Shown here: in pieces, positions 1 to 10,362 of the stretch | How the letters are laid out: each line of letters starts with the position of its first letter | Position numbering within the stretch: position 1 is the stretch's first letter | The notes under the pieces: model-generated | What the model was told of the DNA's origin: nothing | Databases searched by the model: none | What the model saw: only the letters and a program-made list of their open reading frames with translations | Source of the DNA: Hypomyces perniciosus | Lineage: Eukaryota > Ascomycota > Sordariomycetes > Hypocreales > Hypocreaceae | NCBI GenBank assembly: GCA_008477525.1 | Contig: SPDT01000008.1 | Location: forward strand, 930,001 to 994,000 | Direction: 5' to 3' | Length of the DNA stretch: 64,000 nucleotides | Translations under genes and position numbers: made by a program

Positions 1-214
1 TGTACGGAGTATGTGCCAATGTAACGTCAATGTCGCCGAAAATCGAGCCCCAGTTCGGTATTTATACGTACATGAGCCGCACATTGTCTCGCGACGACAG
101 CGTCAAACCACCGCTGCAGTCGACAAAACTCACATTCACCGAAGCCGAGAACGAGAACGAGAGCGCGAAGACACAAAGGGCGGCGGCCAGAACAGGCCCC
201 GGAACGGCGCCCTC

Positions 215-1338
215 ATGATGCGGATCGCAGTCGCCGGCGGAAGGGGCTTAGGGTTCCTGCTGGCGACAGAACTGGCACAGGCGGCCAACGCTTATAACGT
301 CGTCGTCCTATCAAGATCTGTTGGGTCTCCACGCCACGCTTAATGAAACTCGGGGTCTTTGCGTGTTAACCCTGCGATGCAGGCAAGACCCGAATTCGAC
401 CCGTTCGACGTCCAAGTTCATGTTGTCGACTACCACGATCACGGAAGCCTTGGCTATGCACTTCAAGGGGTCGACTTGGTGATATCGACAATCTCCGGCG
501 AAGAGCAACTGAACCTCATCGATGCCTCCGGTCGCGGCCGTGTCCGCGTATTCGTACCGTCAGAATTCGAAGGGAGTCTCAACCGGCGGCCATCGCGCAA
601 TGATCCCCTGGACCGCGGGTCTTCACAAGCAATCGCTTTGCTACAGCAATGGGCGGAGTCGTCCCGAATGAAGTATACCGTATTCTCTTGCGGCATCTTC
701 ATGGAGCGATTCCACCCCTACGGCCTCAGCAGCTTCGACATCGGCCACGGGTCAGGCACAAGTACAGCGGGAGATTTCCTCGTCAACTTCGGCGCGGCCA
801 CGGCCGAGTATCCGGAGCGGGACTCCAAAGGGCACTCAGTACGTGTCTGCCTCACCTCGGTATACGACGTCGTCCGCTTCGTTGTCGCGGCTGTCGACAT
901 TGGGCCATCACGTTGGCCCCGAGAGTTTACCATGTGCGGGGACAGACTGACTGTCCGAGACGTAGTCGGCGCATGCAGTAGCGCTGCGAACAGTGAGTTT
1001 ACCTCCCTCCCTCACATTCACACTTGAAGTCTCCTCAAAACCAATGCCCGAGTCAGCAGGCTACAGAGCACAAACAAAGACTAACGACGGCCTCGTTAGC
1101 TGTGTTTACACGACATGCACAGCAGCATGCAGAACTGCAAGCATACCTAAGCTACTATGCCCAGATGGGCGCCTTTGACAAGGTAGCATACTACCAGAGG
1201 CTTCTCGCGACAGCCAACGGGAGGTATGATTTTTCGCAAGCAACACTGAACGAGGCGGTCAGGCGGAGCAACCAGGTAGACGTCCAGCCAGTAACGTTTG
1301 GCGTGTGGTTAGCAAGCATATGGCAGCAAGCATTGTGA
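215..1338 (+). CDS. NmrA-like / isoflavone reductase-like NAD(P)-binding protein
   Basis: Proposed exons are 215-319, 383-992 and 1067-1338, giving 328 residues. The first exon encodes a Rossmann start (MRIAVAGGRGLG) with the glycine-rich dinucleotide loop. The middle contains DLVISTISG and VRVFVPSEFEGS, and then MKYTVFSCGIFMERFHPYG, all typical of the atypical short-chain reductases of the NmrA/phenylcoumaran reductase group. The C-terminal part (YYQRLLATANGRYDF) also matches fungal members. Intron 1 begins with the weak donor GTTGGG but restores the expected join SRS-ARPEF. Intron 2 begins GTGAGT. The start at 215 was chosen because it opens directly into the Rossmann strand; longer in-frame sequence upstream looks non-coding. 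Members act as NAD(P)H-dependent reductases or redox sensors in the cytosol; the substrate cannot be read from sequence. Confidence 0.85.
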
Positions 1339-2459
1339 TAGGATACGTTTCGGAAATATTGGCACCAAGGCATCATGGGTCGGAGCAGGCGTTGCGACAG
1401 GGTTTTGCTTCTTCTTGGGCGATTGGGAATAATACCACTTTGTCATGTTATAGTAGCCAGAAGCGCTAGGTCAAGCGCTCATGCTCTGCTGCCTCGTCAA
1501 GCGGTTTGCTGACACCATAGGCAGGAGTAACACAAAAGAGAAGACGGCCCAGTGAGGCCCCCGATGTCACAATGTACACGTACTTGAACACACAAGACCG
1601 TCGTATGTGCAAATTTTCATGTCCCAGACTCGTATAAACCGTCGGTGCGAGACCAATCGATGGGGCCATGTCTCAGACGTGCTCTGGTCTGTTGGTCGTG
1701 CGTCCGCCGTTCTGCGAATCCTAATCGCTATGTCCGTTCTCGCTCTGGTGCCAGCACCAGCAAGCAGTTGAACGCCGAACCATCTCGGCGTTTCTCTTTC
1801 TCCCGTTTTGTCTGTTTGGATGTCGGTAGGTAAGCCGCCACATCGTGAAGGACTGCAAAAAGAGGCAGGCGTCTTGTCATTCGATTCGGAGACTTCGGAG
1901 ACTTCGGAGACTTCGGGGAGTCTTTGCGTCGGCAACCGCCGCGCTAGGAGACGTGCTGGGGGGCTTTTTTTCTTCCATCGTTCACTGGCCATAACCCAGT
2001 GAAACAAAACGATATTGTGGGGAGTAGTACTAGTAGCAGTAGTATGAACATGGGATAATAGGAGAGTGCGTTGTGATAGGCTGTCTGCCAGTGCTTCCAG
2101 CTGAATGTGACCAGGGCCAGTTCGGGGTTGTCTGTCCCGGAGTTTGCAGAATGAAAAGCTGTGTGTTGTTGTGTTTTGAGGAGGAGAGAAAAATTTTTAT
2201 AACAGATGGAGTGTAGGCGATGAGAACGGAAGGGACGGGAGAGAGGACTTTACTCGTGCCTGCTCAGCCAGCAACTCCGTTGTTAATCCCAGTTATTAGC
2301 TCAGCTAATATTATATTCCGATGCTACCTAGGTACAAAGTGCACCACAGCGCACTGCTTCACTGCAGCTTCAGGCCTTTGATGCTCTATGCGCCATAACA
2401 GGGATCAGGGCTGTCTTATTAATGCTCGGAATTACCACTTTGTATTATTCTAGGACGAT
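1339..2459. other. Intergenic region, convergent 3' ends
   Basis: The reductase ends on the left and the deaminase ends on the right, so this is a tail-to-tail interval of about 1.1 kb. Open frames here are short and resemble no family. The only structured element is the 9-base tandem repeat at 1885-1919. Confidence 0.6.
1885..1919. repeat. 9-base tandem repeat, about 3.5 copies
   Basis: The unit TTCGGAGAC is repeated exactly three times (1885-1911) and followed by a diverged partial copy. It lies in the non-coding interval between two convergent genes. Confidence 0.85.
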
Positions 2460-4263
2460 TCAAGATGCATCAATTTCCGCAGCTTTCCCGTCATCTTCTG
2501 GATCAAACTCATCCCCAAATTCCGTCACAATCCAGAGACAAAACCTCTCCCACTCAACCTGCCACTCCTTCAGCCTCTGTGCTTTGACACCGCTACCCAG
2601 ACTGGCTTCCTTGACCCCCTTGACCCATTCCGCCTGGTCCTGATCTTCAAATGCTGCCCATCGTACACTGTTCTCCGCGAGGCTGCCGAGCCCAGCAAGA
2701 CCCAAGTTCTCCCACCCTTGCAGCGCCTGCCAGAAGTCATGCGACATGCCAGCTGTGTCTTGGCCCAGCATCGCCGGGTCATCGTTGCAGAGACTACATG
2801 CGACTCCACGCGCAAGAAGGGCTGGCAGGGGGTGAGCCATAACTGAGCCGCATAGGCGAAGCACTTCGTTGGAAATAGGGCACGATTCAATGAGGATGCG
2901 TTTCTCCTTGACCATGTCTATCAAGAGAGGGTGTTTGTACAGGCTGAACCCGTGGCCGATGCGCCGGGTTCCGAGCAAGATGGCGTCGAACAGGTTGGAA
3001 TCGGTGCTGGAGCCATCACCAAGTGTCTCCCCTGCGTGAAAGAAGAACGGAAGGTTAACTCCTTCTTGTGCGCACTGCTTTCGAAACCAGAATAACTCCG
3101 GCAGCAGGTCAACCAATGGCCGGCCAAAATCTTCCGGCCCGACAACATCGTACCCGGCAATGAGGTGCGGAAATTCCATCTTAGTCGTAATGCAGTGGTC
3201 CATGTTCTCGATCAAGGGCCGAGTATCCATGCTGCGAAGGGTTGTCCAGATGGTCGTGATGCCCCAGAAGTCCTTTCCCTCTTCTGATGCCTTGAATCGA
3301 GCGACCTCCTCTTCAATGACCTGGAACATGTGACTGTAATCCGTTTCTGGCTCTTCTCTGCGATCTCGGCAGTAGTTGAGAGGCCAGGTGAAGCTGCAGG
3401 GTTTCTTAATATCATTACGGACAATCAGGATATAAGGGAGGGTCGTACCGTAGCTCCGCCCAGTTGACACCGTCAGCTTTCAGGAGGCTCATGAGGCGAC
3501 GCAAGAATGCGCGGAACATGGGTTCGTAGTGTATCATTGTTGCAACAACGACGAAACACTTTGCAAATTTGTCCCAGATTGCATCAATCCCATGATGCTG
3601 CTCGTGGCTATCAGCTGGCGAAAGCGTGCAGCGATTCTTGAGCCACCGAAGGAAGCCCGGTCTGCCTCCGTCAGGGAACTCGTCTGCCACCTTTGTGATC
3701 AGAAAAAAGCGTCCTGACTCGTATCCCTCGTCCCAGATCGACCCATCAACTCTCTTATTGGCTCTAAACCTGAAGTTCAGTTCTGCATTATCCCGCGCTT
3801 CTTGAGTCTTGAGGGACTGGTCACTTGACATGTGCATTCCCGGAGTCTTCAAAAGCTCGTCGAGAAGGAAGTCAAAGTCAACCATGGCATCCATGTGGGC
3901 ATGCAAGAGACAGCCCTTGGGCATCCGACGCACAATCTTCCACAGTTTGGTCTGCTCCATGCGTTCTTTGGCCATCATGAACATCATGCCAGGGAAGATG
4001 CTCTGGTGCGTTCTCTGGGCCATCTCCTCCTCGACATTTGGTGTCCAAACCGTAGCCTGCTCATGGGAGCGGATGTGATCGACAATGGCGCAGGCCCTCT
4101 TAGCAATGGGTGTTAGGGAGGCACGGAAGGAGGCATCGGATCTGGTGGTTTTCTCCCTATCAATGAGATTTGACCGACCAGTCAAATACTGTTGCATGAA
4201 AGGATCCGAAGTCGAGGGGATCTCCCGGGACAGTTCCTCCCAAACATCGTCAGGCATAGCCAT
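2460..4263 (-). CDS. Adenosine deaminase-related growth factor (ADGF/CECR1-type) deaminase
   Basis: Exons are 4263-3449 and 3393-2460 on the minus strand, giving 582 residues. The 55-base intron gives the join WAELR-FTWPL, as expected in fungal relatives. Metal and catalytic motifs of the adenosine deaminase family are present in order: LLHAHMDAM (His-x-His), FFFHAGET (catalytic HAGE), RIGHGF, and SLCNDDPAML with the late aspartates. The family hydrolyses adenosine to inosine in purine salvage; animal ADA2 members are secreted. Here the protein starting MAMPDDVWEEL has no signal peptide, so a cytosolic enzyme is more likely. An in-frame ATG 63 bases upstream (4326) would add an unremarkable extension. 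The C-terminus is acidic. Confidence in family is high; substrate is inferred. Confidence 0.92.
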
Positions 4264-6361
4264 TGTGAAATCGTCTGATTGTATGCAGCAGTGCAGTTCC
4301 GGTGATGGTCCAGAAATGCGGAGCAATAATGTCCGGATGGAGGAGTTTTATGAAGCAGACCGGCACGGACGTCCGCCAAAGTTCCGAAAATCGTTTGCCG
4401 CGTCTCGGCCGGAGCCGAAGGTGGTTAATGACTCACTGCCGAACCCTCAGCGGGCCGCTCTCCACAGTTATCATTAAGTAATTGTGCGAGTGCGTGAAAA
4501 GTCGCGAGGCCTTTCAGTTCCTAAGCTAAGTTGCCGAGGTCTTTTGTTAGAAAATTCACGACCGAGTGTTGATATTAACAACTTGGTCAACCAGATCGTG
4601 AATGGCGGGGGTGTCTTGTCATAGGGCGGGGTTGACGTCACCTACATGCCTTGCAACTTCTCCCTCTCCTTCGATTACACGGAGTTCTTTGTGGTGGTTA
4701 TGGAAATGTATATGAGATTCTACCTTTATTACATACTTTTTATCGTTTGGGGTTTGAAGTGAAGTGCTAATATCACATCAGAGTACTTCGTATTGTGGCT
4801 TACAGATGTCCTGAGTCGTGCCAATACGTCATACCCCTCGGCGGCTTCCGAGCTTTCAGCCCGGGCTGAACGCTGAACACCTTTTATTATTCCACTTTCC
4901 AATTTAATGTCAAGGTTTACGACATATCTATGCTCTAAGTCTGTTACCACGTACTTCGTAGATACCTCTGATAGAAAAATCAACTGCAGGCGTCAGGTGG
5001 ACTAGCACTTATTTGGGTATTATGTAGGGTAACCACACCTTGCCTGACTGAGACCTGGCCAGCGTCTACTATGACCATGGACACACAGAGTCTCGAAGAG
5101 GGATCGAAGACATGCACCAATACACAGTGGACCCTTGGGGACTCGTATATCCACAAAGGCGACTACTAAAATAGAGCTCCGAAGCCAACATCTGCATATT
5201 GGCGGCGACCAAAATCGACATCGGTGAGATAGATAAGACGCCGACAAACTCGCCTATGCTTGTCAGCCTGCAGACAGTTTCTGCCAGAAGTACAAACTAT
5301 TCCTAGGCTTCTTTCATTCACCGAATTTAATGCCGGGCGCCTTCATCCATCCCGTATTAATGCCGCATCACCTGAGTCTGTTCCCCAACTTGTACAACCT
5401 TCTACTCGTGGTAGTATGTGGGCCATCTGCACGAAAACCAAAACTCATCACAAACAATCACATCCCACCCCAGCCGGCTTATTGGCCAATCTACTCGGCT
5501 TATGTGAGGCATCAACAACGGGAGACAGTTTTGGTATTTATCCATCTCCATTGGGCGGCCCGACCACAATCCATCACGTCCTAATGTCATCTAGGGCGAT
5601 CATGGCCGTTGAATTGGGCCAACAGATAATCACGAGTGACGTTCAAATGCCGCAACGGCATTCAAAGCCGTCGAAAAGAGCCCTGACCATTCCATTCACA
5701 CTCGACAGGGCACTGATCGGCGATCTCACCCTACCCCTGGGCACCAACAGGCTAGACCCGATTCCCACGTTGATTGGTCTAGGACTTCAAGCCGTTTTCC
5801 TTCAACATCGCTCAAAGCCCACCACATGCACGGCATATCACAGCGACCCATCACTGTCTGGCGCTTAACAGCCCGCAATGGCCGTTATGTATCTATTATT
5901 TGACGCCGTCTGTCCACGGACGCTATGGCTCCTCCCAACAAGGTCATGCGGCGTGATGAGCACGGGGGTGATCGTCACATCGCATCGCCAGATTAGGATT
6001 TCGACTTTTGTCCAACCAACAAAGCGGGACAGCAAGCCCGTCATCAGGTCTGTATTTGTGTTTTCTCTGTTGGTCGAAAGTCGCGGTGTCCAACATGGGG
6101 CGTGGCGTAGTATATTTTTGGTCGTAAGCAAGTCGGGTTGCACAGTGATTTGGAATATGTATAATGCCCCCGTTCTCCAGAGTTGGGACTGTTTAGGAGA
6201 AGCAATTCCGAAGCTTCTTGCGTCTAATCTCATCTGTTCGCTTCTATATATCATTGTTATAACGTGGGCTCTTTCTCACTCATTGTGAAGCAACTTCCAA
6301 GACAGACATCTCATTAACAAGCCCCTTGTTTTCTTCAAACACTCCCCACCCAGAAAATAAC
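4264..6361. other. Intergenic region, divergent promoters
   Basis: This 2.1-kb stretch separates the divergent deaminase and secreted-protein genes and should hold both promoters. TACTTCGTA occurs at 4784 and 4952. The longest open frame (5260-5868, plus) has no recognisable domain and is not called. A TATA-like stretch (CTATATATC) lies near 6243, about 115 bases before the secreted-protein ATG. Confidence 0.55.
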
Positions 6362-6853
6362 ATGGCTGCCCTCAAACTTCTCCTTCTCCTCTGCTCCGGA
6401 GCCATAGCTGCGGTAATTCCTCGAGACAACTATGTGCCGGACGGCTACTGCTGCTTCACTCTCAACGATGCCGCCACCGGCAATGTCGTACAGCAAGACA
6501 GAACCAGCGGCTTTCTCTATTTCGACGCCAAACAGCCCAACGGGTGGTACTGCATGAACTCCTCCGAAAAAGGAGATGTGTTGCGGGATGACCTCTGGAA
6601 TGCTTGTATCCTTGATTGGAACGATCGCTTCCAGTGTCTCGACCCTATTCTAGGTTCCAACGCGTGGACGCTTGGCTACAATGACAACAAGCTCTTGCTG
6701 TCTCATGATAAGTCATCGGGCTACAAGGCTTGCCCAAATACGTCGGGGGGCGAAATCATCAAGTCGGACACGGCTGCCAACGCGGCGGGCTGTAGGAACA
6801 TCCGTCTTGCAGCACAGGGTCTCAAGGGAGCATGCTCGGGCTTCACAGGTTGA
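6362..6853 (+). CDS. Small secreted cysteine-rich protein
   Basis: A single exon encodes 163 residues. The start AACATGGCT at 6362 opens a classic signal peptide: MAALK, a leucine-rich core, then Ala-rich residues with a likely cleavage near GAIAAV, followed by a possible basic site (PRD). The mature part has eight cysteines (including CC in GYCCF) and an N-S-S glycosylation sequon. No enzyme motif is visible. Size, secretion signal and even cysteine number fit small secreted proteins of fungi, some of which act at host or microbe interfaces, but no specific family was recognised. The gene stands alone, with a 2.1-kb upstream region and no cluster partners. Confidence 0.82.
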   Translation: MAALKLLLLLCSGAIAAVIPRDNYVPDGYCCFTLNDAATGNVVQQDRTSGFLYFDAKQPNGWYCMNSSEKGDVLRDDLWNACILDWNDRFQCLDPILGSNAWTLGYNDNKLLLSHDKSSGYKACPNTSGGEIIKSDTAANAAGCRNIRLAAQGLKGACSGFTG

Positions 6854-7228
6854 GTCAATCCTCGTGTTGAATCTCAGCAAACTGGGACAACACTCCAACA
6901 TCGCGTCAGACACTCAGCCTGATGCCGGCCATCTCCTTGCTGGTTACCTACCCCTTGAGCTGGATTCTCAGCTTCCTGTAGGTGGAACGGAAGTGCACTT
7001 TCTCTCAGACGCATTTATTTAGTGTTGCATTCATGCACATATTGCACAACCGCTGGGGATGCTGGCAGTTCACATATTCCAAGTTCATGGATGAATATTA
7101 TACTAATAGAACAATTCATTTATGTGTATCATTGCTGCAATTTATTCAAAATCCTTCGCTAATACGCCTTTCAATTTCGTATGCAACCTCCCCGAACATT
7201 ATACATATGAAAACAACTACGAGTATGA
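6854..7228. other. Intergenic, convergent 3' ends
   Basis: About 375 bases lie between the stop of the secreted protein and the stop of the acyl-CoA dehydrogenase on the other strand. AT-rich downstream sequence is present; no gene or repeat was recognised. Confidence 0.6.
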
Positions 7229-9313
7229 TTACAGCTTGGGAGTCAAAATCTCCTTCGAGACAGCTTCAGCTTCCTCGGCACCATACACAATATCCAAATC
7301 CCTGCCCAATTCCTCCGTCGTAGTTGCTCTAGCACGTTTCTCAACGGTAAAGCTGCTCTCAACAAAGCGTCGGAACATCTCCTCAACTGCAACGTTCCCA
7401 TCAGTGGCAGCATCGACATAAAGCAGCAGCGAGACCAAAAGGTCTGCCACATCCCAGAGGATTTCCCTGCTTTCTCCGACCAGATCCGGCTGCGCCTTGC
7501 CCTCGATGTATTGCCTTATGGCGGCCCATCGACCCACTGGATCCCAACCTCTAGGCTTCTCCACTAGGCCTTCAAACTTGGATGCTTTGCCGATGAAGTT
7601 TTCTAGGGCATCGAGCGAGGCAATTCCGGTCTTGGAGTGCTTGACCGCGCGCATGAAGTCGGTGCTTAGGACGTCTGTTGTACCCTCCCAGATGGGCAGT
7701 ACACAGCAGTCGCGGTAGAGACGCGCGATATTGAGGTACTCTTGCTCATCGTTGACGAGATAGCCGACGCCACCAAGGGATTCCATGCATGAGTAGAGCA
7801 GTGGCACCGCGTTTTTGCACACGTAGGCCTTGGCGAGCTGGGCCACTACGCGGAGGAGCGGACCGACGAATTGAGGATCAGGAGTTAAGGCTGCGAGGGC
7901 CGGTGTGGGAGGTTGCGTGTTGTGCTCAGAGAGACCAAGGGTATAGCAGCCGAGGTAGCTTAGAAGCATCAGACCATGGTATTCGGCTGTCATCTTTGCC
8001 AGGGTCCTCATGTGCAAGGCGCTCTCGGTCAACTTCATCCTGCCGCCGCGTCCTGCGCCAACCTCACGCCTTCGCGCGTAGGCTCTAGCAATGCCTAGGC
8101 CACGGCCAACATAACCCACCGCTGTGATGACATTGTGTATCCTCGTAATAGTTAGAATAGTGCTGATCTCGGGTATGGCCTTGCCTTCCTCGCCAATCTT
8201 CCACCCGCGCATGTCTTCCAGGACAAGCTCTGCAGTGGGGAGCGATTGGGTACCGAGCTTGTTCTTCAAACGCTGGATCCAAACACCATTGAGTCGAGTT
8301 CCGCCAGCTTTGGGCTGGCCCGTCATGGTCTTGGCTGTCGGGTCGTGTTTTCGCATTGGTGCAAAGAAGGCGGTTAGTCCACCATCGAGAGTGCGAGCGA
8401 GAAGAATGGTCATGTTAGAGTCTGTGGCAGACGAGAACCACTTGAATCCGTTTATGCTCCAGGGACCAAGGGGGACCTGGCCCTCCTTTGCTGCAAGTCC
8501 TGCAGCAGCGTCGGGCTGATAGAGGGCTGTAGTCTCTGTCATGGACACGTCGCTACCGCCTGAGCGTTCCGTCATCCACTGGCCGCTGGTCCATGCGAAA
8601 CTAGGGTTGCGGGAAGTAAGACGACGATACGCATCTTCAAAGACTTTGCGCTCATCCTCCGATAGTTCTGAAGACGCTATGTGCTTCCTTAGCAGGCTTG
8701 CTGCACCATCCTGCATGGCCGAGGGACAAGTGACATTTGCAGACGAAGCTTCCCACAGATGCATACGCAAAAACTGGAGAGTTCGCGAGAAGGCGCCAAA
8801 TGGCGTATCATATCCAGTAGCGACAATGCTGTTGCGGCGGTTAACGAAGACGTACTATAGGAGCCTTGAATGCGGACTCACCCTTTGGCTTGGCCAAACT
8901 TCTGAAGCTCCCGCCATCCCTCGCCAGTCACAAGCTCACCGTGCCATCTTCCGAAAACATCCCGCCCATTGCCCTTGATGTAGGGCTTGTTGCGTTCAGC
9001 ATCGGTGACCCAGGTAAAGACCTGATCTGACAGGACATCTCTGCCCAAGGTAGCAACCTCAGCCTCACACTCAGCAACTACATCTGCCGGTAGAAAGACT
9101 GCATCACGTCTGTCAGTAAGGTCTTTGATTCTGGCGCAGTGACGGAGCTGCCTCATCTCAAAACGGGGATGTTTTGATCATGTTTGTTTACATAGGGGAG
9201 ATTGGATGCTACTCACGCTTGAAGCACCTGCGAAACGATACGTCATCGTAAAACTGATTGGGCAGAATCGGGGCAGTTTGGAAAAACCCTTTATTCGCAC
9301 CTGATGACTCCAT
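7229..9313 (-). CDS. Acyl-CoA dehydrogenase, AidB-like
   Basis: Exons are 9313-9217, 9098-8882 and 8828-7229 on the minus strand, giving 637 residues. The splice joins CFK-LFLPADVV and QAKG-IVATGYD restore the conserved N-terminus of this fungal family, which begins GFFQTAPILPNQFYDD. Further motifs are NVTCPSAMQDG, WMTERSGGSDVS (flavin/substrate loop), GFKWFSSATDSNM, and ESLGGVGYL followed by LPIWEGTTDVLS, typical of FAD acyl-CoA dehydrogenases and especially of the AidB branch. E. coli AidB is induced by alkylation and binds DNA; fungal copies are unstudied dehydrogenases. The C-terminal PKL is a weak match to a peroxisomal PTS1 signal. Intron 1 (118 bases) is long for this window but the frame is broken without it. 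Confidence 0.9.
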
Positions 9314-10268
9314 GATGTTTTGGCAGTCGAGCATAGAAAGACAATGTCATCACCAGAAGAGACACGAAGGGTTGGGCAATGTTAAGCGGAATGCTTTATG
9401 TATGTATCAGCTTGTCGTAGACAAGGATGATGAGTGGTTGTAACGGGGCATTATTATGTCCGCGCCTCCTTCGTGTAGTTATGTGGAGCCACGGACCGAG
9501 GCTTGACATTCTGGGGGAATTTACCGAATCATCATACTATACCTATATCTCTTGCAGAGCATTGAAAGCTCGTGGATTCAAGTGCGCAAGTGAGAATTGG
9601 CGCAGCAATCCGTCATAAGGCAAATGTGTATAAATCGGAGAGATGATTGATCATTGTGGAAATGATTTCTATAACGCACCAATAATAGTAGAGAACTCTG
9701 GTGTGACGACATGTTTTTGTGTAGGGACAGGTGAAGGCTTGCATGGTCGGGCCGAGGATGTACACAAACGTCAGGGAGTTTCTGGTCGGGTATTTGCAAG
9801 TGCTCTGTCAGAACTAAGATAAGAATTCCGGCAAGATTTTGCCGCTGATTGTGGTTGCTGAACAATGATGGAGCTCTTATAGAAGCCAAAGGTATTGCAC
9901 AAGCTTACATAGGTACCTTAGTACGAGTAATAAAGTACATGTGAAGAGGTACGGAGTACGGAGTACTATTCCCAAAAACTCCCCTTTGGCTTCCTAGAAT
10001 AGGTACCTACCTACGTACCTTAGATTTCAAGACGAGAGTACTCCGTACTCCGTAGTTCAACATGGGCTGCCTGTGACCACCACATTTTACGCATTCAATC
10101 GTTTCATCAGGCAACATATAGTATTATATGGTATCCAAAATCATGCGGGAGAAGCAACATTTGAGATTTCGTTAACGGTAAGACTGTCTTGGTTGATCCG
10201 CTCCACTTGAACTTTTGTGCCTTCATAGTGCATATTATTAGTCCCACAGCCAACAAAGTCATTAAGAA
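9314..10268. other. Intergenic region upstream of the acyl-CoA dehydrogenase gene
   Basis: No gene was recognised. The interval contains overlapping TACGGAGTA copies at 9950-9965 and overlapping TACTCCGTA copies at 10039-10054, which are near-complementary and could pair as arms about 75 bases apart. AGGTACCTTA and AGGTACCTAC repeats lie between them. Confidence 0.6.
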
Positions 10269-10351
10269 GCCGCAGTCGTCTAGGGGTCAGGACATCAGTT
10301 TGTGGACAAAGTGAAGCACTGGAAACCGAGGTTCGAGTCCTCGCTGTGGCA
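10269..10351 (+). tRNA. tRNA-His (anticodon GTG) with an 11-base intron
   Basis: A complete cloverleaf can be drawn. The acceptor stem GCCGCAG pairs with CTGTGGC (10344-10350) with one G-U pair, followed by discriminator A at 10351. The D arm has GTC...GAC. The anticodon stem TCAGT pairs with ACTGG, and the loop is TT-GTG-G...C. The intron is 10306-10316, directly after position 37, the canonical nuclear site. The T arm is CCGAG-GTTCGAG-TCCTCG in register with a good B box (GGTTCGAGTCC), and the A box lies at TCGTCTAGGGG. Sequence and anticodon match eukaryotic tRNA-His. A run of T ends the unit five bases downstream. Confidence 0.93.
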
Positions 10352-10355
10352 CATC

Positions 10356-10362
10356 TTTTTTT
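10356..10362 (+). terminator. RNA polymerase III terminator (T7)
   Basis: Seven consecutive T residues follow the tRNA-His 3' end by four bases, the standard pol III stop signal. Confidence 0.85.

Noticed and set aside
1567..2007. 146-codon minus-strand frame with a SEVSEVSE stretch
   Set aside because: The repeat comes from the 9-base tandem tract; the rest has no resemblance to proteins and lies between convergent genes.
5260..5868. 202-codon plus-strand open frame
   Set aside because: No domain, Pro/Ser/Thr-rich random-like sequence, placed in the shared promoter of two divergent genes, no splice partners.
9098..9216. Alternative first intron of the AidB-like gene joining CGCAG to GGCAGCTCC
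   Set aside because: It inserts about 14 residues and breaks the family pattern; the join CFK-LFLPADVV fits better.
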